In this document: one piece after another, positions 38,001 to 44,660 of the stretch
Layout of the letters: each line of letters begins with the position of its first letter
Position numbering within the stretch: position 1 is the first letter of the stretch
Assembly: GCF_008369115.1 (NCBI RefSeq)
Contig: NZ_VOAZ01000002.1
Location: forward strand, 372,001 to 436,000
DNA length: 64,000 nucleotides
Reading direction: 5' to 3'
From: Psychrobacter sp. ANT_WB68
GTDB taxonomy: Bacteria; Pseudomonadota; Gammaproteobacteria; Pseudomonadales; Moraxellaceae
Made by a program: the position numbers and the translations under genes
The notes under the pieces: model-generated
Database searches by the model: none
The model's input: only the letters and a program-made list of their open reading frames with translations
What the model was told of the DNA's origin: nothing

Positions 38001-38243
38001 TTATCCCATAATATTTTTATAGGCTTGGCTTGCGTCATTAGCTGATATTCCAGTGATATTAAATACTACTGGTTTGTTGTCTGCATAAACATCTTTCAGC
38101 ACTGGCTTATCTAACCCTATCAGCTTTGCCATAGTAGCAGTGGCTTGTATCATTGCAGACGGTTTGCGGTCGTCTATCGCTATCTGTCGAGCCTGTTCCA
38201 ACTGGTCAAGTAAGTCATCTAATGTTAATTTTCTAATAGTCAT
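38001..38243 (-). CDS. Small element protein, KLLGLD family, paralogue 2
   Basis: The protein is 80 aa. DDLLDQLEQARQIAIDDRKPSAMIQATATMAKLIGLDKP is clearly homologous to the genes on either side. The C-terminal part (VVFNITGISANDASQAYKNIMG) differs. Its start overlaps the stop of paralogue 1 by 4 bases (ATGA) and its stop lies 3 bp before paralogue 3, so the three are translationally coupled. Function is unknown; terminase-small-subunit-like or DNA-binding roles are possible. Confidence 0.6.
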   Translation of the reverse strand: MTIRKLTLDDLLDQLEQARQIAIDDRKPSAMIQATATMAKLIGLDKPVLKDVYADNKPVVFNITGISANDASQAYKNIMG

Positions 38244-38470
38244 GATTTTATAATCCGTTCGTTCTCATCAACTTTAGGCGCTACTAATCTTATCACTGTA
38301 GGTCTGTTTGCTATTGGCTCAACGTCTTTGAGCTGTGGCTTATCTAATCCTAGTAACTTGCTTTGGCTCATTGTGGCTGTGACTATGGCGTTTGGATTGC
38401 GGTCATCAATCGCTATCTGCTTTGCTAACTGTAAATCTTGGATCAAGTCGTTAATGTCAGGTAGTCGCAT
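38240..38470 (-). CDS. Small element protein, KLLGLD family, paralogue 1
   Basis: The protein is 76 aa. NDLIQDLQLAKQIAIDDRNPNAIVTATMSQSKLLGLDKPQ is the best match to the shared motif, and IAIDDR is identical in paralogue 2. The C-terminus carries VIRLVAPKVDENERI. It overlaps the zinc-ribbon gene upstream by one base (TAATG) and paralogue 2 downstream by four. The tandem set suggests repeated duplication inside the element. Confidence 0.6.
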   Translation of the reverse strand: MRLPDINDLIQDLQLAKQIAIDDRNPNAIVTATMSQSKLLGLDKPQLKDVEPIANRPTVIRLVAPKVDENERIIKS

Positions 38471-38937
38471 TAGTAGAATGTCCTTATCAGTTTGTTTGTC
38501 AGCTGCTCATACTCTACTAGCAGTCGCTCATATGTGCTGTGATGCATTCCTTTAGGACGTTCACCAATGCCATGAATAATCCCTACTTGCCAGCCTAAAC
38601 GCTCACGTAAGGCGTTCAGATTACTATAAATGCGGTCAATGGGTTGCTGTAACTGACTGCCATAATTTGCACCAATGCAATGACGGCAAACATATAAGCC
38701 AGCGCAATATAAGGTTGATGTTCTTTGATAACACTTAGGACAAAGCCACCAGTAACGATTACCGCCATAGTTGCATGATGTTTTTGTTAGCTGAATAGAG
38801 TATTGATAGGGTTTGCTGCGATGGGTGTAGCTTACTTCGATACTTTGAGCATTACCTTGTCTTAGCTGCTCACGATAGCGTGAGATAGGTAACTTTAAGT
38901 AGTCGTTTAGGCTGTGAGTAGTGGCAAGTGCTGGCAT
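38470..38937 (-). CDS. Zinc-ribbon phage/island protein
   Basis: The protein is 155 aa. A central treble of cysteines (RYWWLCPKCYQRTSTLYCAGLYVCRHC, about residues 65-92) forms a zinc ribbon followed by the GANYGSQ-type motif. This arrangement is common in small proteins of prophages and genomic islands. The N-terminus is basic and beta-rich (IEVSYTHRSKPYQYSIQLTKTSCNYGGNRYW). It is the first gene of the operon with the three KLLGLD paralogues. A nucleic-acid-binding or regulatory role is likely but unproven. Confidence 0.7.
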   Translation of the reverse strand: MPALATTHSLNDYLKLPISRYREQLRQGNAQSIEVSYTHRSKPYQYSIQLTKTSCNYGGNRYWWLCPKCYQRTSTLYCAGLYVCRHCIGANYGSQLQQPIDRIYSNLNALRERLGWQVGIIHGIGERPKGMHHSTYERLLVEYEQLTNKLIRTFY

Positions 38938-39129
38938 GTTATCTAAATCATTAACTAATTTGGTATATTATAACATTACAAATCAACTATGTGATTAAGA
39001 GCTATTGCATAAAACATAGTTATATCTATCGCATTGATTGCTAATTTGTGTACTTTAGTTGGTTTGTATAATACTATCTATAGTACAAATTAATTTAGTT
39101 ATCTTGACAAAATCACTAAGGTTTCATAT

Positions 39130-39363
39130 ATGAATAAATTCTTTATCATTAGTTCTTTATTAGTTCTTTATTAGTTCTTTATTAGTTTTTGCCTCAGTTC
39201 CTGCATCTGTATAATCAAGAAAGCTTATAGTTCGCAAAAATAAGAAATTTTCAGTGATCCGAAACTGAGTTAGAAGCTCATTACCAAAACCATTAAGTAT
39301 GCTGAACAAGAGATATCTAATCATTGGCTATGTACTGAAATGAACTTCAGTGAGCATGAGTAG
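39130..39363 (+). pseudogene. Decayed gene for a small secreted protein
   Basis: An ATG at 39130 with AAGG upstream encodes the start of a signal peptide (MNKFFIISSLL), but three 11-bp TTAGTTCTTTA repeats (39149-39187) shift the frame into a stop. Removing 22 bp restores MNKFFIISSLLVFASVPAS. Further on, coding-like sequence in frame with the TAG at 39361 reads KTIKYAEQEISNHWLCTEMN, resembling a mature exported domain. At least two lesions are present. Parent family not recognised. Confidence 0.5.
39149..39187 (+). repeat. 11-bp tandem repeat within a broken signal-peptide gene
   Basis: Three copies of TTAGTTCTTTA plus a partial fourth. Each unit changes the reading frame by two, so slippage can switch the frame. 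Confidence 0.8.
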
Positions 39364-39403
39364 CTAGTAAAATATTAACAATAAACATTAAAAAGGTTTC
39401 GCT

Positions 39404-39730
39404 ATGATCACTAACGTTATCCAAAAAGGCAGCAACATCTACATATATAACGAAAGAGGAGTGGTTCAAGCTCAGATTGGTTTAGGAATGGGGGAGAGGT
39501 CTGGTTTGAAAGGGTTCACTGCTCATTCAGTAAGTGTTCAGCAAGGTGATACGATTTGGAACTATGATGAACATGGTAGTCTTTACGGTCACGGAGTTTA
39601 TGTAGGCGATGGTGGATTGAGCTCTTCCAATTTTAGTTCTAATAGTTCATCAGAAGGTGGGAGTATTTGGGTTAGACTAATTGGTATTATCGGATTTATA
39701 GCTGCATATTACTTCTTTTTCCTAAAATAA
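39404..39730 (+). CDS. Small phage-type protein with duplicated motif and C-terminal membrane anchor
   Basis: The protein is 108 aa. Two related segments, KGSNIYIYNERGVVQAQI and QGDTIWNYDEHGSLYG, form an internal duplication with a pattern I associate with small prophage-encoded proteins in Moraxellaceae. A serine-rich linker leads to one C-terminal membrane helix (WVRLIGIIGFIAAYYFFFL). AAAAAGG precedes the ATG. It is isolated, next to the dead IS30 copy. Function unknown; it may be membrane-associated cargo. Confidence 0.6.
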   Translation: MITNVIQKGSNIYIYNERGVVQAQIGLGMGERSGLKGFTAHSVSVQQGDTIWNYDEHGSLYGHGVYVGDGGLSSSNFSSNSSSEGGSIWVRLIGIIGFIAAYYFFFLK

Positions 39731-39847
39731 CGATTTTATTAATACTTAGATTAACATATGAAGTGCAATTTCAAAGAGCAGGTGAAAAAGAGGCCTAGAT
39801 GCGCTAGCATCAAATCTACTATCCACCGCCAAAGTGACATTGCAACC

Positions 39848-40798
39848 ATGAGCTATACACATCTAAGCCTAGAGGAACGATATCAGATTTATGCCCTTAA
39901 AGGGGCACAACATAGTATTAAATTTATAGCAGGGGCGTTAGGCAGAAGTCCAAGCACCATATCAAGATAGCTTAGACGCAATAAAAGCCTACGAGGGTAC
40001 CGAGCAAAGCATGCAGACAACACAGCTAAAGCGAGGCGAGCAAATAATGCCTTCACCATCATTTTAAACGTCTGGGACTGGGTAGTGACTAAGCTTAAAC
40101 TGCAGTGGAGTCCTGAGCAAATAGCAGGCGTTCATAGTGGAGTCAGTCACATGAGTATCTATTGTTACTTATGGACTGATAAGAGGCAAGGCGGCACGCT
40201 ATGGCAATATTTAAGACGCAAAGCCAAACCCTATCGTCAAAGGCTTACCACTGAGACTCGTGGGCGTATTAATGACAGGATCTCAATTCATGAGCGCCCT
40301 CATGTAGTAAAAGAGCGATCCCGCATCGGTGATTGGGAAGCGGACACCATCATTGGTTAAAACCACAAACAAGCTATCTTGACAGTAGTAGAGCGAAAGA
40401 CAGGTTTGGTTAAGATGAAGCGAGTGACTAAAAAGAGTGCTCATCTGGTCGCGGATGCTATGGTAGTTATGCTAACTCCAGTGAGACTACACGTTAAGAC
40501 GATTACATCCGATAATGGCAAGGAATTTGAGGATCATAAAGCTATTAAGTAAAGACTCTATAGTGGGTTCTACTTTGCTGATGCTGATGCTGATGCTGAT
40601 GCTGATGCTGATGCCTCATGGCAACGAGGAACAAACGAAAATACCAATGGCTTGATTAGAGAGTACTTGCCTAAAGGATGTGACTTTAGACAAGTATCTG
40701 ATGATGAGGTACAAAATATTGAAGACAGATTAAACAACAGACCAAGAAAGCGTTTGGGGTTTAAAACGCCAAACCAGGTATTTTATTCCATTAATTAG
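39848..40798 (+). pseudogene. IS30-family transposase with three in-frame stop codons
   Basis: One continuous frame reads through the N-terminal HTH (LSLEERYQIYALKGAQHSIKFIAGALGRSPSTISR), the middle part (WSPEQIAG, IGDWEADTIIG) and the C-terminal DDE part (TSDNGKEFEDHKAI, ASWQRGTNENTNGLIREYLPKG). It is broken by TAG at 39968, TAA at 40358 and TAA at 40550. There is no frameshift: the expected residues (SRELRRN, IIGKNHK) suggest single G/A-to-T changes. A six-copy GCTGAT expansion (40577-40612) adds an Ala-Asp run before SWQRG. It cannot make active transposase. Confidence 0.9.
40577..40612 (+). repeat. GCTGAT hexanucleotide microsatellite in the dead transposase
   Basis: Six perfect copies encode (Ala-Asp)6 between the conserved YFA and SWQRG of the IS30 DDE region. 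Normal members have about one or two residues pairs here. Confidence 0.8.
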
Positions 40799-40843
40799 CG
40801 TTGCACTTGGTGTGTTAATCTAGGTTTATTTATATATCCATAG

Positions 40844-41075
40844 ATGGGGAAAATGGGGAAAATGGGGAAAGTAGGAAAGTGAGTTGCTAAAGCATTGGTA
40901 TATATGGGTTATAGTGTTTTCCCTTATAAATGCAAAAAGGCAAGTAAGGAAAGTTAGCAGCTGGTTAGCCGTTTACTTTCCCCACTTGCCTAGTGAGTCG
41001 ATAGGTAGGAAAGCTGGCTAGTGTATGCATAGCAAGCGTTCTAGCTGTTGTTTTCTCACTTTCCTAGTTTTCCCC
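40844..41075. other. Nested inverted repeats with GGGGAAA iterons, origin-like
   Basis: Three tandem ATGGGGAAA units (40844-40870) run into GTAGGAAAGTGAG. The complement of the resulting block recurs at 41055-41075 (CTCACTTTCC...TTTTCCCC), about 190 bp apart. Between them a second inverted repeat pairs GGCAAGTAAGGAAAGT (40939-40954) with 40975-40990. Further GGAAAG and TTTCC motifs are scattered through the segment. It directly follows the primase/helicase-like gene, as replication origins do in satellites. The origin function is inferred. Confidence 0.5.
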
Positions 41076-43184
41076 TTATCTAGCCGTTAATAGTTCAGGT
41101 CTTACTTGTATGGTTCTAGCCCTGCCATTGGTTATGATCTTAATATAACCCTCGCTTTCTAATACCTCAGCTATCAACTCAAAGTTATGCTTTTGCCGTA
41201 AATACTTAGGGGTAACCTTGCTTTGAGCCGTTGAATAAGCCAGTTCTTTAACGGACTGCCTATTGCAGTAATTCACTAGCCAGCTGATTAGCTTTTGAGC
41301 GTCATTATCACCAGATTGGGGCTTGTCAGTGTATCGCATACGCTCGCTTATCGAGTAGTCAGTCAATAGCGAGGCTCTATGTATATCTTCGGCTGATATA
41401 ACCCGTCTACCATCAAAGTAAGCAAGTATCGAGGCGATACGACTGGCATTTTCGTGTAAGCGTCTGGCATAGCTTGCATACTTCTCTAACTTACCGCCTT
41501 TGCATAACTGGCTTTCTTTATCGGTTTGATAATTGGCTAAAGCCTTTCTAGCCTGCCTATCTTTAAAGGGCATATTAAAGCGGATAATATTGCCCTCGTT
41601 ATCTCTCTCCACACTATCAGCAATGGGGTCTAGCAGCGTTTGGCATCGTTGCCAGTAAGCCTGCAATCTGGGGTCTTGTTCTGGTTTAGCGTCTAGCCTT
41701 TCATCAGTGTTATAAACTATTTGACCGTTCATATTGTCAGGAAAGGCAAACAGAAAACGAGGTAATAAGCCTTGACCGTTCATAGCCTCATCATTTAATG
41801 CTGGTGCGATTACTGGTGGCTGTCCTTGCAAGTCTAGGATAAACCTAACCCCATTCATGCTGTTTTGCTCTATGGTGTCATAACGAGGGGATAGTAGCCT
41901 ATCAAATGAGCCACTACTCCATATGTCACATATTTGGCTAATGTTACTTTTTGCGGTGTCACTGGTTAAGCTATGACCGCTTAGGAATAACGCTGCCTCA
42001 GCCGTTGACCATGCTATATCAGTAGTATTACCGATCAGCATATTGTCTAAAAAGCCTTGAATAGTGCCAGACTTGACTAAAAGTATAGATTGCTTAGGTT
42101 TGGGGTTTTCAAGTAACCATAGCTCTAAATCTTTTTTTGGTGTGCTGGCTTTTTGTGCAAGCCATTCATCTAGCAAGGTTCTGTATTCTTTGCGCTTGTC
42201 GTTTTGATAATTGAATAGCTCTTTATGGGTAAAATCTACCGTTCTACTTTTACCGCCTCCGCTTTCTGCCTCAGTGAGTAAAAATAGCGAGGCTGGCATA
42301 AACTTATCACCTAAAGCATAAGGGGCGTTTATGTATTGCTGAATAATAGTACCTAAAGCCCCTAGCATGCATTGCCCTGCCATTGCTGGCGGTACTTGTG
42401 CATGATAGGTAATTGCCGTTAAAGCATCTCTGAGTATCTCTCCATCGATGCCCCATGCCTCTACTGGGTAGGGTGTGGCTTTACTGTCTTGGTCTGCTAT
42501 ATCGCCTAACAGCCCCCACGCATCAGCTAACAAGTCTTTAATGATAGTTTCATGGTCATTTAAAACATCATCAAGCGTCTGGTAATTATCAAACCATAGC
42601 AGCAAGTCAAAAGTAGTTATTATCGCTTTGACGTTTACCCCTAGCAGTGGCTTGGTTAGCTGGTCTTTTTTATCTATGGTAGCAGTAATAATAACTCGCT
42701 TAACCTCTGCAAAATGCTTAACCATGTCATTAAAATGATAGGGGTTAATACTCACTAAAATAGTGACGTTTAGCCCTTGGCCTAATAGCTGCCTGTATAG
42801 CTCTATGCCTTCAGTAAGACTTTTTACTGCATACCAGTCACTATCTAAACTAAGATTACCAATAACAAAAGCACTGGGCTGGCTTGGGTCTGTTACCTCT
42901 ATGGGTTCATCACTATTAGGCGTATAAATGCCTATATTGGCTGGCTGGTGCAAGTTATTGCTTAATACTATAGCCACCTTGCCAGCGGTATCTACTATTT
43001 CACCTGATATGTAAAATTTAGCATTAAACTGTCGTATTTTATCGCCTTGACCTAGTGCTATAAGACTGGTTAATACTTCATCATTTGCTATAATCTTATC
43101 TGTAGTTTGCTTTGAAGTGCCTAGTAAAGTGTTAAGCCCCTTGTCATCAGCTTGGGGCTTTGCTTTGTCTGTATCATTCATCAT
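41076..43184 (-). CDS. DUF3987 (YfjI-like) primase/helicase-like protein
   Basis: The protein is 702 aa. The N-terminal about 220 residues look like a Toprim-type or bacterial-primase-associated domain (VTILVSINPYHFNDMVKHFAEVKRVIITATIDKKD). A P-loop TEAESGGGKSR lies near residue 308, followed by DUF3987 segments (STAEAALFLSGHSLTSD, ICDIWSSGSFDRLLSPRYDT, LDLQGQPPVIAPALND, LLPRFLFAFPD). The family is frequent in prophages and satellites as replication proteins. Its start overlaps the preceding 54-aa gene by four bases and the origin-like repeats lie immediately downstream. Confidence 0.8.
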   Translation of the reverse strand: MMNDTDKAKPQADDKGLNTLLGTSKQTTDKIIANDEVLTSLIALGQGDKIRQFNAKFYISGEIVDTAGKVAIVLSNNLHQPANIGIYTPNSDEPIEVTDPSQPSAFVIGNLSLDSDWYAVKSLTEGIELYRQLLGQGLNVTILVSINPYHFNDMVKHFAEVKRVIITATIDKKDQLTKPLLGVNVKAIITTFDLLLWFDNYQTLDDVLNDHETIIKDLLADAWGLLGDIADQDSKATPYPVEAWGIDGEILRDALTAITYHAQVPPAMAGQCMLGALGTIIQQYINAPYALGDKFMPASLFLLTEAESGGGKSRTVDFTHKELFNYQNDKRKEYRTLLDEWLAQKASTPKKDLELWLLENPKPKQSILLVKSGTIQGFLDNMLIGNTTDIAWSTAEAALFLSGHSLTSDTAKSNISQICDIWSSGSFDRLLSPRYDTIEQNSMNGVRFILDLQGQPPVIAPALNDEAMNGQGLLPRFLFAFPDNMNGQIVYNTDERLDAKPEQDPRLQAYWQRCQTLLDPIADSVERDNEGNIIRFNMPFKDRQARKALANYQTDKESQLCKGGKLEKYASYARRLHENASRIASILAYFDGRRVISAEDIHRASLLTDYSISERMRYTDKPQSGDNDAQKLISWLVNYCNRQSVKELAYSTAQSKVTPKYLRQKHNFELIAEVLESEGYIKIITNGRARTIQVRPELLTAR

Positions 43185-43345
43185 TGCCCCCCTTTATACT
43201 TGCCATGCTTTACCTGTGTTGCTGCCCGTTTGATTTGGTGGTAGCGTTGCATCTTTTTATCACGCCTTTTCTTTTCCCTGCCATGTATTGATTTAGCATA
43301 GGCAAGTTGAGCATCCATGAATGTTTTAGGGTTATCGCTGCTCAT
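43181..43345 (-). CDS. 54-aa basic protein, overlapping both neighbours
   Basis: It starts MSSDNPKTFMDAQLAYAK and ends KHGKYKGGQ, with a strongly basic middle (HGREKKRRDKKMQRYHQIKRA). The start overlaps the end of the 62-aa gene by 14 bases and the stop overlaps the DUF3987 start (ATGATGA). The overlaps at both ends and the lack of any other coding sequence here support it as a real gene. It may bind nucleic acid through its basic patch; family unknown. Confidence 0.6.
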   Translation of the reverse strand: MSSDNPKTFMDAQLAYAKSIHGREKKRRDKKMQRYHQIKRAATQVKHGKYKGGQ

Positions 43346-43520
43346 GACTTACCCCTTGCAATTGCGCTGGCTCGCAAGCGATCAATGCCAATGCTAAGCC
43401 AATGCCTATAACCCATGCCATAAAGATGATAAAGCTAAGTAGTAAGCCGCGTTTTTGCGGTTGGCTGGTGCTGTGTGGCCCGTGGCTGGATTTTGATTTG
43501 CTTTTGTTATCGTTGGTCAT
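43332..43520 (-). CDS. 62-aa single-pass membrane protein
   Basis: A polar, Ser/Lys-rich N-terminus (about 22 residues) is followed by one hydrophobic helix (GLLLSFIIFMAWVIGIGLALALIAC) and a short tail. The Cys after the helix is not a plausible lipobox because the N-terminus is too long and polar. It overlaps the preceding gene by 14 bases and the next by 14, inside the AlpA-DUF3987 operon. Function unknown. Confidence 0.55.
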   Translation of the reverse strand: MTNDNKSKSKSSHGPHSTSQPQKRGLLLSFIIFMAWVIGIGLALALIACEPAQLQGVSHEQR

Positions 43521-43785
43521 TTCTTACGTCCTCCACGTTAAAGGCTATTTCTGCTATGTTTTTCGATAACTCTTTGAGTGAACTTACTTGCCTATTAATT
43601 TTGGGTATCATTAACAGGTTTTGCATTTTGTTCTCAAGTTCTGCAATTTCTGTCATGGTGTTAATGATGGTTACATTGGCATGTAAGGTGATGATTAGCT
43701 GGTCGATGAAGTCATCAGGTATCATCAGCATGCCCTTATCTTTTAGCCCGTCCATCACTTGATTTATAAAGGTGTTATCACTCAT
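43507..43785 (-). CDS. 92-aa helical protein of the element operon
   Basis: It is almost entirely helical, with heptad-like hydrophobic spacing (VTIINTMTEIAELENKMQNLLMIP, INRQVSSLKELSKNIAEIAF) suggesting a coiled coil. There is no signal peptide and no recognisable motif. It overlaps its upstream neighbour by 8 bases and its downstream neighbour by 14. It shares composition and possibly ancestry with the preceding 91-aa protein. Function unknown. Confidence 0.55.
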   Translation of the reverse strand: MSDNTFINQVMDGLKDKGMLMIPDDFIDQLIITLHANVTIINTMTEIAELENKMQNLLMIPKINRQVSSLKELSKNIAEIAFNVEDVRNDQR

Positions 43786-44053
43786 GGCTTGTTACCTCCA
43801 CTGTTGGTAAGGTTATAAGCCCGTCCATCATTTCACTAACAATGCTTGCCAGCTCGCTATTAGCAAGTAAGGCGCTTCTAACTGCCACTATCACTCCCTT
43901 GCTTGCGTCATCATTGGTATTGATAGCACTAAGTGCCATTGCTAGGCTCTCCGCATCGTTTGATAGGTCTTGTATGCGGTCATTAATGACAGACAAGTAA
44001 TAACTATCTACTGCCACTAGGCGCGGTTCTAATATGTCGTTTGGCTGGCTCAT
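43778..44053 (-). CDS. 91-aa helical protein of the element operon
   Basis: It is acidic and helical (DRIQDLSNDAESLAMALSAINTNDDASKGVIVAVRSALLANSELASIVSEMMDGL). The pattern resembles small phage proteins that accompany replication modules, but I do not recognise a family. It overlaps the HTH_39 gene upstream by four bases and the 92-aa gene downstream by eight. Confidence 0.55.
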   Translation of the reverse strand: MSQPNDILEPRLVAVDSYYLSVINDRIQDLSNDAESLAMALSAINTNDDASKGVIVAVRSALLANSELASIVSEMMDGLITLPTVEVTSHE

Positions 44054-44286
44054 GATTGCACCCCACTAGCTAGATTATCGGCATCAATCCAATAAACATT
44101 CCAGTGCTTGCCGTCTTTATTTACTCGCTTGCGCTGTATGGTTAAGCCTGTATTTTCTAACTGATTAATGCGAGTGGGTAGCGTGGCTATTCTATAAAGT
44201 TCGATAGCTTGCCAGCGTGTGATTGATTGACCTGTCAAAAGATGATCTTTAATGATTTGGTTTTGGCTGCGTTTTAGCTTATCCAT
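44050..44286 (-). CDS. Winged-helix DNA-binding protein (HTH_39-like)
   Basis: The protein is 78 aa. IIKDHLLTGQSITRWQAIELYRIATLPTRINQLENTGLTIQRKRV fits the HTH_39 fold common in phage genomes (helix, S-I-T-x-x-x-A, recognition helix, then a wing). It is probably a regulator or replication accessory. It lies 2 bp after the alpA-like gene and overlaps the next gene by four bases. Confidence 0.72.
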   Translation of the reverse strand: MDKLKRSQNQIIKDHLLTGQSITRWQAIELYRIATLPTRINQLENTGLTIQRKRVNKDGKHWNVYWIDADNLASGVQS

Positions 44287-44288
44287 GA

Positions 44289-44543
44289 TTAAGCCCCCTC
44301 ACAATCTGATTGCTGACTTTCAATAAAGTGCAAAATATCGCTATTCCTAAACATAGGAATACCGTTTATATCAATTGGCTTAGGGAATTTGTCAGCTTTC
44401 CACCAGCGTCTTAGTGTTTGGTGGTGTAGTCCGATTAGTTCGGCTGTGGGCTGAATGCGTGAATAGCCTTGAGGGTTTAAAGGGGCTGGTTGCTCATCTT
44501 TAGCTTGATTGCTGTCATTGATTGTTGGATTGATATTGGTCAT
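44289..44543 (-). CDS. AlpA-like / MerR-type HTH regulator
   Basis: The protein is 84 aa. The first 28 residues are polar and disordered-looking. Then RIQPTAELIGLHHQTLRRWWKADKFPKPIDINGIPMFRNSDILHFIES forms an AlpA/excisionase-like winged helix. In P4-like satellites AlpA activates integrase or excision functions. It is the first gene of a seven-gene operon. Its AGGTGA ribosome-binding site lies inside a 9-bp inverted repeat, which may control translation or be an operator. Confidence 0.78.
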   Translation of the reverse strand: MTNINPTINDSNQAKDEQPAPLNPQGYSRIQPTAELIGLHHQTLRRWWKADKFPKPIDINGIPMFRNSDILHFIESQQSDCEGA

Positions 44544-44548
44544 AAGAT

Positions 44549-44578
44549 CACCTGTTAGTTAATGGTTAGTAACAGGTG
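44549..44578 (-). promoter_or_regulatory. Inverted repeat covering the alpA-like ribosome-binding site
   Basis: CACCTGTTA (44549-44557) and TAACAGGTG (44570-44578) are a perfect 9-bp inverted repeat with a 12-nt spacer. On the minus-strand mRNA the second arm contains AGGTG of the Shine-Dalgarno sequence, so a hairpin could hide it. Alternatively it is a protein operator. Confidence 0.5.
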
Positions 44579-44660
44579 TCATATTAGGTTTACGATAGGT
44601 AGGGCGGTAGCTGGGTATTCTAGCAATCAGGGGGCAATTCTAGAATTTAAGGGTCATTAC

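Larger units (their letters stand above)
39747..40822 (+). mobile_element. IS30-family insertion sequence, inactive
   Basis: Terminal inverted repeats at 39748-39768 and 40801-40821 match at 18 of 21 positions (AGATTAACA...AAGTGCAA). Between them lies a 317-codon IS30-type transposase frame with three nonsense codons. Size about 1.08 kb is normal. No clear short target duplication is visible. Confidence 0.85.
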
